Source: a halophilic archaeon SHRA6
Lineage (GTDB): Archaea; Halobacteriota; Halobacteria; Halobacteriales; Haloferacaceae
Assembly: GCA_005239175.1 (NCBI GenBank)
Contig: SOPS01000005.1
Coordinates: 124,001-188,000, forward strand
Reading direction: 5' to 3'
Length of the DNA: 64,000 nucleotides
Shown: positions 35,307-44,545 of the stretch, one piece after another
Position numbering within the stretch: position 1 is the first letter of the stretch
Layout of the letters: the number at the start of each line of letters is the position of its first letter
Program-made: the position numbers and the translations under genes
The notes under the pieces: model-generated
Told to the model about the DNA's origin: nothing
Databases searched by the model: none
Seen by the model: the letters and a program-made list of their open reading frames with translations, nothing else

Positions 35307-35315
35307 GTTAAATCC
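35307..35315 (-). promoter_or_regulatory. TATA box of the MBF1-like gene
   Basis: On the minus strand GGATTTAAC is centred about 28 bp before the ATG at 35282. Confidence 0.5.
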
Positions 35316-35327
35316 GCGCCTCGGAGA

Positions 35328-35441
35328 CGATCGGAGCCGGAGAGCGATTGGTATTCGATATATGCATGCGATCGGAGCCGGAGAGCGATCGCTCACAGGC
35401 TTTCTCTCAGGCGTTGACCAGATTGGGAGAGCGATCGCTCA
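35328..35441. repeat. 21-bp direct repeats and GCGATCGC-centred copies
   Basis: A 21-bp run beginning CGATCGGAGCCGG is present at 35328-35348 and again at 35369-35389. The 14-bp AGAGCGATCGCTCA follows at 35382-35395 and again at 35428-35441. No gene was seen in 35283-35570, which holds these repeats and the tRNA-like fragments. Confidence 0.75.
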
Positions 35442-35456
35442 TGGCGCGTCCTCACA

Positions 35457-35528
35457 CGTGGGACCGGATTTGAACCAGACGAAGACGTGCTCACTTCGTT
35501 GCGCGCGACTTCGAGGGTTCAAATCCGG
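35457..35528. repeat. tRNA-Leu 3'-end fragment with inverted partner
   Basis: The 20 bp at 35457-35476 are identical to 35573-35592, the T-arm and acceptor end of tRNA-Leu. A 13-bp inverted match of the T-arm core lies at 35516-35528, so 35464-35528 can form a hairpin with a 39-nt loop. This is the kind of scar left by integration at a tRNA 3' end, but no integrase is present. Confidence 0.7.
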
Positions 35529-35570
35529 CCGTCACGCATACACGTCTCTCACTGGGTTCGAGACGAGAGA

Positions 35571-35655
35571 TGCGTGGGACCGGATTTGAACCGGCGGACC
35601 TCTACAGGACAGCGCCCTCAACGCTGCGCCGTTGGCCTGGCTTGGCTACCCACGC
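35571..35655 (-). tRNA. tRNA-Leu (GAG anticodon)
   Basis: On the minus strand the 85-nt sequence folds as a class II tRNA. The 7-bp acceptor stem is GCGTGGG/CCCACGC, the anticodon stem CAGCG/CGCTG holds loop TTGAGGG (anticodon GAG, reading CUC), a long variable arm follows (CCTGTAGAGG region), and the T-arm is GCCGG-TTCAAAT-CCGGT. The discriminator base is A (35571) and CCA is not encoded. There is no intron. A T-rich tract near 35695 may be its promoter. Confidence 0.93.
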
Positions 35656-35798
35656 ACAGTGAATTGCTGCACTCGGTGCTATCCTGCCATAAGGTAAAAG
35701 CCCTTCCTTTTTCGACTCCCGTGGGCCGACCTCTCATTGCACAATCGACAGAATGCGTCGGTCTCAATCATCCGATCGGCCACAGGAAATACAGACAG

Positions 35799-36398
35799 AT
35801 GCGAACGGTTTTCGACGATGCAGGCAAACGAGTATACATGGCGTTTGTCCGTGCACGCGACCACGTCCCTGCACTCACAGCCGTACTCAGCGTTGTCTCG
35901 CTCGCGCTCGTCTTTGGAGCTGTTGGCGGTGTCATTCCCCAATCGCTCATTCCTGAAAGCCAAACACTGCTCTCGGCGATTCCGCACATTAACGCCGTGG
36001 TGAGCCTCGCCGCAATTACGACGATCGTCGGCGGATGGCGGGCGATCAAACGCGGCGCAGTACAGACACACAAACGTCGTATGATCGCTTCATTTGCCCT
36101 GTTCGCGGTCTTTCTTGTGTTGTACCTCTATCGCGTGACACTGCTCGGCCCGTCACCGTTCCCGGGGCCAACAGCCGTCTACACCTACCTCTATCTGCCA
36201 ATGCTTGCGATACACATCCTGCTCGCAATCGTTTGCGTCCCGTTTGTCTTCTACGCGCTGTTGCTTGGGGCAACCCGATCGGTCCCCGAAATATACGAGA
36301 GCCGCCACCGCACAGTCGGCCGCATCGCGGCGTCACTATGGCTTATTTCGTTTACGCTCGGGATCGCCGTGTACATGTTCTTGTACGTGATTTACTAG
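35799..36398 (+). CDS. DUF420 membrane protein (CtaM-like)
   Basis: This 199-residue protein has five membrane helices and the DUF420 pattern: HINAVVSLAAITTIVGGWRAIKRG, then THKRRMIASFALFAVFLVLYLYR, YLYLPMLAIHILLAI and a final HRTVGRIAASLWLISF. Some family members assist cytochrome oxidase assembly. The start at 35799 is the first ATG after the tRNA-side region; ATG 35838 is an alternative. It stands alone, convergent with the GH3 gene. Confidence 0.83.
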   Translation: MRTVFDDAGKRVYMAFVRARDHVPALTAVLSVVSLALVFGAVGGVIPQSLIPESQTLLSAIPHINAVVSLAAITTIVGGWRAIKRGAVQTHKRRMIASFALFAVFLVLYLYRVTLLGPSPFPGPTAVYTYLYLPMLAIHILLAIVCVPFVFYALLLGATRSVPEIYESRHRTVGRIAASLWLISFTLGIAVYMFLYVIY

Positions 36399-36401
36399 TC
36401 G

Positions 36402-38525
36402 CTACCGATCGATCGCCGCAGTCGCACGGATATCACGCGACGATCGACCGACTTCGACGATGTACTCGCCGGGATCAACTGTCCAACCCTGCTCAAAGTC
36501 GTACCGCGAGAGTGCGAGTTCGTCAAGCTCGATCGTCACCGCACGTTCCTCCCCGGCAGCAATTGAGACGCCTGTCGCACCAGCAAACTCCCGGACTGGT
36601 CGCTCGACCGTCGACGTCTCAGGTGGCCGGACGAATGCCTCGATGACTTCCCGTCCAGTCCGATCGCTCGTGTTTTGAACCGTAACCTGAACGCACCCAT
36701 CAGCCACAGTTGCCGAATCATACGTGAAATTCGCGTACGATTCCCCGTGTCCAAAGGCGTACGTCGGCTCGATTTCCTCGCGATCGAACCAGCGGTACCC
36801 GACAAAGACGCCTTCGTCGTAGTTGACCGTCCCGTCAACGCCGGGATAGCGCCGCTCGTCACTGGCAATCGGATACGTTTCCTCGGGCGCGAACGTGACC
36901 GGCAGTCGACCGCCCGGATCAACATCGCCGTACAGCACTGCAGCGATCGCCTCGCCGTGGATTTGGCCGGGATACCAGTTCTGGACGATCGCTGCAACCG
37001 ACTCACGCCACGGCAACTCGATCGGCCCACTGGTGTTGCAGACAACGACGGTGTGGTCGTTCGCCGCGGCGACCCGTTCGACCAGTTCATCCTGTCGTCC
37101 CGGGAGCCGGAGGTCGTCTTTGTCGATCGCCTCTGTCGCGCGATCGCGGACGAAAACGACCGCGACATCCGCGTCCGATGCCGCGGCGACCGCACTGTCG
37201 ATGTCTGGTTCGCGATTGGTTTCGGCCTCGGCTGCGCTTTTGCCTGCGAGCAGTTCGAACATTGAGAGATCCGTCACCCGAGTGAGACCGAACGCATCAG
37301 TCACCGTTGCATCTGCTCGGGCACGGATACCGTCGATCGGCGAAACCTCCGTCTCGGGTGTCGTCTCCGAGGAGCCACCGCCACCCAAGAGCGCAGTGTC
37401 GATGTTCGGCCCGATCACGGCGATATCCGCCTCGTCTGCCAGCGGCAGCGTGTTGTCGTTTTTGAGCAGGACAGTTCCGCGGGTTGCGACCTCGAAGACA
37501 ATACTCTCGACATCGCTCTCGACGCTTGTCGACGCGCGATCGCCGCGCAACAGACCGATTGAGTCCATCGTGGCTAAAACCCGCCGAGCCATGTCGTCGA
37601 GGCGATCGGTCGAGAACTCGCCCGCCTCGATGGCAGCGGGAAGCGCCTCAGCGAACGCCTCGCAGGTTGCCGGATCGGGCATCCCACGAGCAACCGTCTC
37701 AGGAATCTCGAATTCCTCGGGAGCTGAGTTGCCGTGATCTGCCGTCTCATCCTCGATACCAGCAGTTTCACCCATCGGAATCGCCGGCATCTCGACGTCT
37801 ACCCCGCCGCGTGCCGCAGCAACCGCCGCTTCGGTCCCGTACCAATCAGAGACGACGTAGCCGTCGAACCCCCACTCGTCTTTCAGTACCTTGCTCACGA
37901 GTTCGTGGTGATCGCTCATTCGTGTTTTATTCACACTGTTGTATGCGGTCATGACCGACCCCGCGCCGGCATCGACGGCCGCACGGAACGACGGGAGGTA
38001 CAGCTCTCTGAGCGTTCGATCGTCGATCGAGGCGCTGACCGACGCGCGGTAGGTTTCCTGATTGTTGGCGACGTAGTGTTTCGGCGTCGCGATGACGTCC
38101 TCGGCTTCGATTCCCGAGACGACCGCCGCACTCATCGCTGCGGACAACACCGGATCCTCCGAGAAGTACTCGAAGTTGCGGCCGTTCTGTGGGACGCGAA
38201 TCAGGTTCGTTCCCGGTGCCAACAGCGCGTCCTGGCCGGCTGATCGCGTCGCAGCGCCGAGTGCCTGGCCGTGTCGCCGCGCAAGATCGACGTCGAACGT
38301 CGCCGCAAGCGCGATCGGGGCCGGAAACGCTGTCGAGGTCTCCGCTGGAATCCGGACGCCCAATGGCCCGTCGACGAGCGACAGCGACGGAATATCCAGG
38401 CGATCGACGCCCTGGATGTACCCCGTCGCACGGCCCTCCGGATCGACAGCACCGTGAGTCAACTGGATCTTTTCGGACCGAGTGAGTTGTGCGAGAAGAC
38501 GATCGACGCGAGAATCGTGTGGCAT
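36402..38525 (-). CDS. Glycoside hydrolase family 3 (beta-glucosidase-like)
   Basis: The 707 residues comprise the GH3 N-terminal TIM barrel (LSLVDGPLGVR; ATPKHYVANNQE; the nucleophile Asp in FDGYVVSDWYG near residue 245), a C-terminal alpha/beta sandwich (LPLADEADIAVIGPN) and a fibronectin-III-like end (FAGATGVSIAAGEE). No signal peptide is visible, so it acts in the cytoplasm on imported oligosaccharides or glucosides. Exact sugar specificity is not readable. It is a single-gene unit whose stop lies close to that of the DUF420 gene. Confidence 0.9.
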   Translation of the reverse strand: MPHDSRVDRLLAQLTRSEKIQLTHGAVDPEGRATGYIQGVDRLDIPSLSLVDGPLGVRIPAETSTAFPAPIALAATFDVDLARRHGQALGAATRSAGQDALLAPGTNLIRVPQNGRNFEYFSEDPVLSAAMSAAVVSGIEAEDVIATPKHYVANNQETYRASVSASIDDRTLRELYLPSFRAAVDAGAGSVMTAYNSVNKTRMSDHHELVSKVLKDEWGFDGYVVSDWYGTEAAVAAARGGVDVEMPAIPMGETAGIEDETADHGNSAPEEFEIPETVARGMPDPATCEAFAEALPAAIEAGEFSTDRLDDMARRVLATMDSIGLLRGDRASTSVESDVESIVFEVATRGTVLLKNDNTLPLADEADIAVIGPNIDTALLGGGGSSETTPETEVSPIDGIRARADATVTDAFGLTRVTDLSMFELLAGKSAAEAETNREPDIDSAVAAASDADVAVVFVRDRATEAIDKDDLRLPGRQDELVERVAAANDHTVVVCNTSGPIELPWRESVAAIVQNWYPGQIHGEAIAAVLYGDVDPGGRLPVTFAPEETYPIASDERRYPGVDGTVNYDEGVFVGYRWFDREEIEPTYAFGHGESYANFTYDSATVADGCVQVTVQNTSDRTGREVIEAFVRPPETSTVERPVREFAGATGVSIAAGEERAVTIELDELALSRYDFEQGWTVDPGEYIVEVGRSSRDIRATAAIDR

Positions 38526-38603
38526 GCGTCTGGTTGATCTAACGATCGCGAACGATATGACTGTCAGGGTCTCAATGAGTGTACGCTAACGGTGCAGGGG
38601 TGG

Positions 38604-39362
38604 CTACGGGTTCGATCGTGAGGGTGGCTGCTGGCCCGGCGGTTCTTCATTGTAGACAAACTTGAGGACGATCGCAAACAGCGCCGGCGACAGCAGTGCG
38701 ATCACGCCTGCACCGCCGATGAGCGCCCCGGTCGAAATCGGAAACGACGTCCCCGCTGTGCCACTGTCAGCGCTGTCACCATCGCCACTGTCGCTTCCAC
38801 CGCCGTCGCCACCGTCGCCACCGTCACCGCCGGCGCCACCAGTGTCGCCACTGATGAGTTCTCCATCGTCGATGACGTCGCCAACGGCGATCGCCCCTTT
38901 CATTCCGAGCGCCTCGTGGGGCGTACAGACATACTGGAAGATACCTTCATCCTCGAACGTGTGTTCGAAGGTGTGATCGGCATCCTCGACGACTTCGCTC
39001 TCGAACGTGCCGTCGACTTCGGCGACGTTGTGGCCGCCACCCTCGCCGGTCCACTCCCACGTTACGGTTGTGCCCGGATCGACGAGCACGGCCGCCGGAT
39101 CGAACTGAAGCCCATCACCGGCGCCGACTGCGACGGTCACCGAGTCCTCGCCGCGGGCGTCGACAGTCCCCTCGTAGTTTTCCGCATCCTCGAAAAAGCC
39201 ATCGTAGGGATCCGAATCCTGGGCAGCCACCGGGGCAGCCGCCGTCGTGCCGATCGCTGCTGCGGTGACTCCCGCACGGAGACAGCCACGTCTCGAAAGC
39301 CGTGGACTGTCAAAGTCCGCTGCGCTCGACTCTGTCGATGATCCGGTCGGTGTCTCGTTCAT
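38604..39362 (-). CDS. Halocyanin-type blue copper protein, membrane anchored
   Basis: This 252-residue protein has a Tat signal (LSRRGCLRAGVTAAAIG), a cupredoxin domain with type-1 copper ligands His (GGGHNVAEV), Cys and His (YVCTPHEALGM) and Met, a Gly/Asp/Ser-rich spacer, and a C-terminal membrane helix (LIGGAGVIALLSPALFAIVL). It carries electrons outside the membrane, probably to a terminal oxidase. The C-terminal anchor distinguishes it from halocyanins held by an N-terminal lipid. Confidence 0.92.
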   Translation of the reverse strand: MNETPTGSSTESSAADFDSPRLSRRGCLRAGVTAAAIGTTAAAPVAAQDSDPYDGFFEDAENYEGTVDARGEDSVTVAVGAGDGLQFDPAAVLVDPGTTVTWEWTGEGGGHNVAEVDGTFESEVVEDADHTFEHTFEDEGIFQYVCTPHEALGMKGAIAVGDVIDDGELISGDTGGAGGDGGDGGDGGGSDSGDGDSADSGTAGTSFPISTGALIGGAGVIALLSPALFAIVLKFVYNEEPPGQQPPSRSNP

Positions 39363-39499
39363 ATCTAGCCGCTACACGCATAGCCCACTAAGATCGTCGG
39401 TTCCTCTCGGCGCCCGGGAACATCCACGAACATATTCGGCTGCGTCGAAAATACGGGCCGGGCCACTCTGTGACAGGACCACCGACCGGAGTCACGCCC

Positions 39500-41014
39500 T
39501 CAGTCGTCTGCAAGCGCCGCATCCGCGCCGTCGATCGCCGGGCGGGTAACCTCTCTATCGGTCGCCTCACCGTCGATGTCGTAGGGGTACTCACCGGTAA
39601 CACAGCCTAAACAGAGATCGATGCGCTCGCTTTCGAGTGCCTCGGCGATTGCGTCGATCGACAGGTACGCGAGACTGTCGGCATTAATGATCTCGCGGAT
39701 CTCGTCGACGGTGTTGTTCGCGGCGATGAGCTCTTCGCGAGTCGCCATATCAATACCCATGTAACACGGCGCGAGGATCGGCGGCGATCCCACGCGCATG
39801 TGGACTTCCTCGGCGCCGGCGTCTTTGAGGAGGCTCACGAGCTGATTCGAGGTTGTCCCGCGGACGATCGAGTCGTCGATAATGGTGACCGTTTTGCCGT
39901 CGATCGTGCTCTTGATCGGGTTGAGCTTGAGCCGGACCGCACGTTCGCGCTCGTCCTGGGTCGGCATAATGAATGTCCGGCCGACGTAGCGGTTTTTCAT
40001 CAGGCCTTCCGCGAACTCAACGCCGGTGTCGTCTTCTGGGCGCGGTTCGCCCTCGGCAGTTGTCTCGTTGGCTGCGTCGGCGTACCCGGAGGCGAATGCC
40101 CGCCCCGAATCCGGAACCGGCAACACAACGTCGGTCTCGACACCGCTTTCCTCCCAGAGCTTTCGACCCAGAGTGCGGCGGACCTCGTAGACGAGTTTTT
40201 CGTCGACGATCGAATCCGGCCGGGCAAAGTAGACGTGTTCGAAAAAACAGTGCGCGGTGTTCTCGCGGGTCGTCAGCTGATAAGAATCAAATCCCGCACC
40301 GTTTTTTTCCAAGACGACCAGCTCACCGGGGCGAACATCGCGAACAAGTTCGCCGTCGAGCGTGTCGATAACGGCAGATTCGGAGGCCAACACGTAGCCG
40401 TCATCAAGTTCACCAATGCATAGTGGACGATTGCCCTGCGGATCGCGGAGCCCGATGACCGTATCGTCGTGCATGATCGCAAGCGAGTACGAGCCGTGGA
40501 TGCGCTCCATTGTTCGCTTGACCGCCCGAATGAGATCAGAATCAAGGAGGTTTCGCGCGATATCGTGGGCGATCACTTCCGTGTCACCGTCGGAGGTGAA
40601 CGCGTGACCGAGATTTTCGAGCTCCGATCGCAACTCACCGGCGTTGACGAGGTTGCCGTTGTGTGACAGTCCGAGCGAACCAGACTTGAACGACACCGAA
40701 AACGGCTGTGCGCAACAAGAGTTGACGCTGCCAGCGGTCGGGTACCGAACGTGGCCGATCCCAGTCGGGCCGTTGAGCGCGTCCAGATCGGATTCGGAGA
40801 ACGCGTCCCCGACGAGGCCCATCTCAACGTGGCTGTGCTGTTGGAAGCCGTCGTGGGTGACGATGCCCGCCGACTCCTGGCCGCGGTGTTGCAGCGCGTA
40901 CAACGAGTAGTACAGCGGCCGCGCGGCGGCCCGATCGGCGAGCGATATCCCGACGACACCACATTTTTCAGTCGGCCCGTCAGCGGAGTAGCTCGAATCC
41001 CGGCCGGTTGGCAT
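39500..41014 (-). CDS. purF: Amidophosphoribosyltransferase
   Basis: The 504 residues contain an N-terminal Ntn glutaminase domain (nucleophile Cys18 in EKCGVVGIS after a 17-residue propeptide, as in the Bacillus-type enzyme), a phosphoribosyltransferase domain with VTIIDDSIVRGTTSNQLV, and the four Fe-S cysteines (HCFFEHVYFARPDS; APCYMGIDM; CLGCVTGEYP). It catalyses the first committed step of purine synthesis. A short acidic insertion near residue 315 is extra. The gene lies downstream of lsm-rpl37e on the same strand but has its own promoter. Confidence 0.96.
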   Translation of the reverse strand: MPTGRDSSYSADGPTEKCGVVGISLADRAAARPLYYSLYALQHRGQESAGIVTHDGFQQHSHVEMGLVGDAFSESDLDALNGPTGIGHVRYPTAGSVNSCCAQPFSVSFKSGSLGLSHNGNLVNAGELRSELENLGHAFTSDGDTEVIAHDIARNLLDSDLIRAVKRTMERIHGSYSLAIMHDDTVIGLRDPQGNRPLCIGELDDGYVLASESAVIDTLDGELVRDVRPGELVVLEKNGAGFDSYQLTTRENTAHCFFEHVYFARPDSIVDEKLVYEVRRTLGRKLWEESGVETDVVLPVPDSGRAFASGYADAANETTAEGEPRPEDDTGVEFAEGLMKNRYVGRTFIMPTQDERERAVRLKLNPIKSTIDGKTVTIIDDSIVRGTTSNQLVSLLKDAGAEEVHMRVGSPPILAPCYMGIDMATREELIAANNTVDEIREIINADSLAYLSIDAIAEALESERIDLCLGCVTGEYPYDIDGEATDREVTRPAIDGADAALADD

Positions 41015-41038
41015 ATATCAATAACGAGTGCTCGAACG

Positions 41039-41048
41039 GATAAAAAAG
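41039..41048 (-). promoter_or_regulatory. TATA box of purF
   Basis: On the minus strand TTTTTTATCC is centred 29 bp before the purF ATG at 41014, so purF has its own promoter 209 bp downstream of rpl37e. Confidence 0.6.
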
Positions 41049-41223
41049 CACGTGTTTGGGTTATCTTGGCTCGTTCGTCTACAGATATATCCACGAACAT
41101 GAATACCGCTCCCGGTGTGTGTCGTATTCGCAACGATCGATCTGAATGCACCGTGAGGACTATCGAATCACGGACCTATCGCTCACAGATCGAGATACGG
41201 ACGACCGAAAGAAGCGTCCGCAG

Positions 41224-41397
41224 CTACTCGCCGGCTTTCGTTTGCCAGGCGTAATCGCGACGTTTGGCGGACTTCCCGAAGCCGCAAGACGAACAGACCT
41301 TCTTGCGGGTGTGGTAGGACTTCTCGCCACAGCGTCGGCATTTCACATGCGTTGTTTTGTTCTTTTTACCTTGAGACGGTGTTCCAGCGCCAGTCAT
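41224..41397 (-). CDS. rpl37e: Ribosomal protein eL37
   Basis: This 57-residue basic protein starts [20 protein letters not shown]. The zinc motif is CRRC (preceded by VK) and [17 protein letters not shown], the typical eL37 signature. It is below the usual length cut-off for gene finding but unmistakable. It overlaps the lsm stop by 4 bp (ATGA), the usual haloarchaeal lsm-rpl37e arrangement. Confidence 0.95.
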   Translation of the reverse strand: MTGAGTPSQGKKNKTTHVKCRRCGEKSYHTRKKVCSSCGFGKSAKRRDYAWQTKAGE

Positions 41398-41624
41398 ACA
41401 GTTATCGAAACGACGTTATCACCGCGTATAATCGTTGTGTCTTCGACCGCCTCCGCGGTAGGGTCGCGCACAACGGCCTCCTCGGCACCGACGCCGTCGA
41501 GAACGACGTTCATGTGCTGGTCGTAGCCCGAAAGCACCCCATAGACGACCGAATCGTCTTTTAATTGCACGGTCACAGTCTCTGCGAGCGCTTCTTCGAG
41601 TACGTCTAGCGGTCGTCCAGTCAT
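41394..41624 (-). CDS. lsm: Sm-like archaeal RNA-binding protein (LSm)
   Basis: This 76-residue protein has the Sm1 motif ([27 protein letters not shown]) and the Sm2 motif ([12 protein letters not shown]). It forms heptameric RNA-binding rings and takes part in small-RNA and tRNA metabolism. The ATG at 41624 follows a TATA-like tract; a longer frame upstream contains no family sequence. It is translationally coupled with rpl37e. Confidence 0.95.
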   Translation of the reverse strand: MTGRPLDVLEEALAETVTVQLKDDSVVYGVLSGYDQHMNVVLDGVGAEEAVVRDPTAEAVEDTTIIRGDNVVSITV

Positions 41625-41926
41625 GCTTCGACGGCGTTCCGAGTCGGTATTAAACGTACCGGAAGCACCGCCAGTGTGACGAACCGAGTGCTGTGTGGAC
41701 GGTCCGCTATCGGCGCGCGAACCCACGGAGTTTTAATACCGGCCGTCCAATGGTGAGCCAACGAAACCCGCGGGTAAGTGTTTCGGAGACGGGTGACTTT
41801 CCGACGGCACCGGCCGAAACATAGCGGGGTCAAACACGGACGGACCACACCGGATGCGGCCTCCTCGCGGATTTACGTGAGCACCCTCGCCACAGCGTGG
41901 CATTTCGATGCTCGGAGAAGACAACT
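41625..41926. other. Intergenic region between divergent lsm and RNase J genes
   Basis: These 302 bp hold the lsm promoter and, on the plus strand, a strong TATA-like GTTTTAATACC (41729-41739) that lies about 190 bp before RNase J. A 24-codon frame (41750-41824) follows but shows no recognisable protein. A leader RNA or a second RNase J promoter is possible. Confidence 0.4.
41648..41654 (-). promoter_or_regulatory. TATA box of lsm-rpl37e
   Basis: TTTAATA on the minus strand is centred 27 bp before the lsm ATG at 41624. Confidence 0.55.
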
Positions 41927-43273
41927 ATGGAAATAGAAATTGCAACGATCGGCGGCTACGAAGAGGTAGGCCGACAGATGACGGCCATTCGCGCGGGCGA
42001 AGACGTCGTCATCTTCGACATGGGCCTGAACCTCTCGCAGGTGCTGATCCACGACAACGTAGAGACCGAAAAGATGCACAGCCTCGACCTGATCGACATG
42101 GGCGCGATCCCGGACGATCGGGTCATGAGCGACCTCGAAGGCGACGTGAAAGCGATCGTCCCGACCCACGGTCACCTCGACCACATTGGGGCGATCTCGA
42201 AGCTCGCTCACCGGTACAACGCACCGGTCGTCGCGACACCGTTTACGATCGAACTCGTCAAACAGCAGCTACAAGACGAGAATAAGTTCAACGTCGAAAA
42301 TGACCTCGTGAAGATGTCCGCCGGCGAAACCATGGACATCGGCGGGAAATGCGAACTTGAGTTCGTCAACGTCACTCACTCGATTATCGACGCGATCAAC
42401 CCTGTGTTGCACACGCCAGAGGGCGCGATCGTCTACGGACTCGACAAACGGATGGACCACACGCCGGTCATCGGGGACCCGATCGACATGAAGCGGTTCC
42501 GCGAGATCGGCAGAGAGGGCAACGGCGTCCTCTGTTACATTGAAGACTGCACCAATGCGGGCCGAAAAGGCCGGACACCCTCTGAATCGGTCGCACGACG
42601 ACATCTCAAGGACGTGATGACGTCGATCGAAGACTACGACGGCGGGATCGTCGCGACGACCTTCTCGAGTCACATCGCACGGGTGAAATCACTCGTCGAA
42701 TTTGCCGAGGACATCGGCCGCGAACCGGTGCTTTTGGGTCGGTCGATGGAGAAGTACTCCGGTACCGCAGAACGGCTCGACTTCGTCGAGTTCCCAGATT
42801 ATCTCGGGATGTACGGTCACCGGAAGTCGGTCGATCGGACGTTCAAGCGGATCATGAAGGAAGGCAAAGAGAACTTCCTGCCCGTCGTCACGGGTCACCA
42901 GGGAGAGCCGCGGGCGATGCTCACCCGGATGGGCCGCGGCGAAACGCCGTACGAACTTGACGATGGCGACAAAGTGCTGTTTTCGGCGCGAGTTATTCCC
43001 GAGCCGACAAACGAGGGCCAGCGCTACCAGTCCGAGCGCCTGTTGAAGATGCAGGGCGCACGGATCTACGACGACATCCACGTGTCGGGGCACCTTCGTG
43101 AGGAGGGCCACTACACGATGCTCGACGCGCTGCAGCCACAACACGTCATTCCGGCCCATCAAGACATGAAAGGCTTCGCACCATATGTCGACCTGTGTCG
43201 GGGCCAGGGCTACAAGCTTGGCCGTGATATCCACACGACGCAGAACGGCAATATCATCCAACTGGTGGAGTAA
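41927..43273 (+). CDS. rnj: aRNase J (beta-CASP 5'-3' exoribonuclease)
   Basis: This 448-residue metallo-beta-lactamase/beta-CASP enzyme starts [20 protein letters not shown]. The metal site is [11 protein letters not shown], with later histidines in VTHSIIDA and [14 protein letters not shown], and the beta-CASP segment surrounds [16 protein letters not shown]. Archaeal RNase J degrades RNA 5' to 3'. The start at 41927 is preferred to an upstream in-frame codon. It overlaps the prenyl synthase ATG by one base (TAATG). Confidence 0.94.
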   Translation: MEIEIATIGGYEEVGRQMTAIRAGEDVVIFDMGLNLSQVLIHDNVETEKMHSLDLIDMGAIPDDRVMSDLEGDVKAIVPTHGHLDHIGAISKLAHRYNAPVVATPFTIELVKQQLQDENKFNVENDLVKMSAGETMDIGGKCELEFVNVTHSIIDAINPVLHTPEGAIVYGLDKRMDHTPVIGDPIDMKRFREIGREGNGVLCYIEDCTNAGRKGRTPSESVARRHLKDVMTSIEDYDGGIVATTFSSHIARVKSLVEFAEDIGREPVLLGRSMEKYSGTAERLDFVEFPDYLGMYGHRKSVDRTFKRIMKEGKENFLPVVTGHQGEPRAMLTRMGRGETPYELDDGDKVLFSARVIPEPTNEGQRYQSERLLKMQGARIYDDIHVSGHLREEGHYTMLDALQPQHVIPAHQDMKGFAPYVDLCRGQGYKLGRDIHTTQNGNIIQLVE

Positions 43274-44319
43274 TGTCCTCGGACGCCGCCGAAGAGCGGG
43301 TGTTGGACGCAGTCGGACAGCGCCGCGAGCAGATTAACTCGGCGATCGACGAGGAACTGCCAATGCAGGACCCGGAACGATTGTACGAGGCGACCCGCTA
43401 CATCCTCGAGGCCGGCGGAAAACGACTCCGCCCGACAGTTTCGTTGATCGCCGCGGAGGCGCTGGCAGATGTCGAACCGCTTTCGGTGTCGTATCGATCG
43501 TTCCCGTCGCTCTCGGATGAGACAATTGACATCATGAAAGCGGCGGTGTCGATCGAAGTCATCCAGTCGTTCACGCTGATCCACGACGACATCATGGACG
43601 ATGACGACCTCCGCCGGGGCGTCCCGGCTGTCCACAAGGAGTACGACACCTCCACGGCGATCCTCGCAGGCGACACCCTCTACTCGAAGGCGTTTGAGAC
43701 GATGACCGAAACCGACGCAGCCCCCGCGAACGCGTTAGAAGCGGTCCACCTGCTCGCGTCGACGTGCACAGAAATCTGTGAAGGGCAGTCACTCGACGTC
43801 GCGTTCGAGGCCAGACAACAGGTTCTCCCCGAGGAGTACCTCGAGATGGTCGAACTCAAGACGGCTGTGTTGTACGGCGCGGCGGCAGCCGTTCCAGCCG
43901 TTCTCATGGACGCCGACGAAGAGACCGTCGAAGCGCTGTACCGCTATGGGATTGACTCGGGGCGTGCATTCCAGATTCAAGACGACGTGTTGGACCTCAC
44001 GGTTCCGAGCGAGAAACTCGGCAAGCAGCGCGGATCTGATCTCGTAGAGAACAAAGAGACGCTCATCACCCTCCACGCAAGACAACAGGGTCTTGATGTT
44101 GACTCGCTTGTCGACGCCACAGATCCCGACGCGGTGACCGAGGACGACATTGATGCCGCTGTTGCCGAACTCGATCGGGTTGGCAGCATTGACTACGCCA
44201 GGGAGATGGCCCAGGATTTGACCGATCGTGGGAAGGCGCGTCTGGAAGTGCTTCCCGACAACGAGCCGCGAGCACTGCTCCGTGAGATCGCGGATTACTT
44301 GATTTCTCGAGGCTACTGA
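43273..44319 (+). CDS. idsA: Polyprenyl (geranylgeranyl/farnesyl) diphosphate synthase
   Basis: This 348-residue trans-isoprenyl diphosphate synthase has the first Asp-rich motif LIHDDIMDDDDLRRG, Lys/Arg contacts (GGKRLRPTV) and the second motif FQIQDDVLDLT. It condenses IPP with allylic diphosphates to the C15/C20 chains used for archaeal membrane lipids. The RNase J-idsA pairing is common in haloarchaea. Chain length cannot be told securely by eye. Confidence 0.93.
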   Translation: MSSDAAEERVLDAVGQRREQINSAIDEELPMQDPERLYEATRYILEAGGKRLRPTVSLIAAEALADVEPLSVSYRSFPSLSDETIDIMKAAVSIEVIQSFTLIHDDIMDDDDLRRGVPAVHKEYDTSTAILAGDTLYSKAFETMTETDAAPANALEAVHLLASTCTEICEGQSLDVAFEARQQVLPEEYLEMVELKTAVLYGAAAAVPAVLMDADEETVEALYRYGIDSGRAFQIQDDVLDLTVPSEKLGKQRGSDLVENKETLITLHARQQGLDVDSLVDATDPDAVTEDDIDAAVAELDRVGSIDYAREMAQDLTDRGKARLEVLPDNEPRALLREIADYLISRGY

Positions 44320-44478
44320 GCGGCAGTACCGGCGCCCCGTTGCGGTATGGGTTTTGGCTTTGGCGTTGGATTTGGTTTTGAGGCTACCAATCAGAGATTC
44401 CCAGCGGCTGCGCTCTGCGTCGTGATGATAAAAGATGAAACGAATTTGTGTGCCGATCGTGCTTGAGTCGATCGTACC

Positions 44479-44541
44479 GCGAGTAGCGATCGGCGCGTAG
44501 CGAGTAGCGATCGGCGCGTAGCGAGTAGCGCTCAGCGCGTA
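44479..44541. repeat. Three 21-bp tandem repeats after the DmdA-like gene
   Basis: Units at 44479-44499 and 44500-44520 are identical (GCGAGTAGCGATCGGCGCGTA); the third at 44521-44541 differs at two positions. The array touches the stop of the minus-strand gene at 44546-44548, whose context (GTAGCGATCAG) resembles the unit. Upstream, 44342-44385 holds a T/G-rich TGGNTT run. Confidence 0.85.
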
Positions 44542-44545
44542 GCGA

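Noticed and set aside
35457-35536. A second tRNA gene
   Set aside because: Only T-arm and acceptor fragments are present; no anticodon arm or D-arm can be formed.
35571-35798. Integrated virus or plasmid at the tRNA
   Set aside because: No integrase or phage-like gene flanks the tRNA; only duplicated fragments remain.
38770-38860. Minisatellite in the halocyanin gene
   Set aside because: The CCACCGTCG-type repetition is explained by the encoded Gly/Asp-rich spacer between the copper domain and the membrane anchor.
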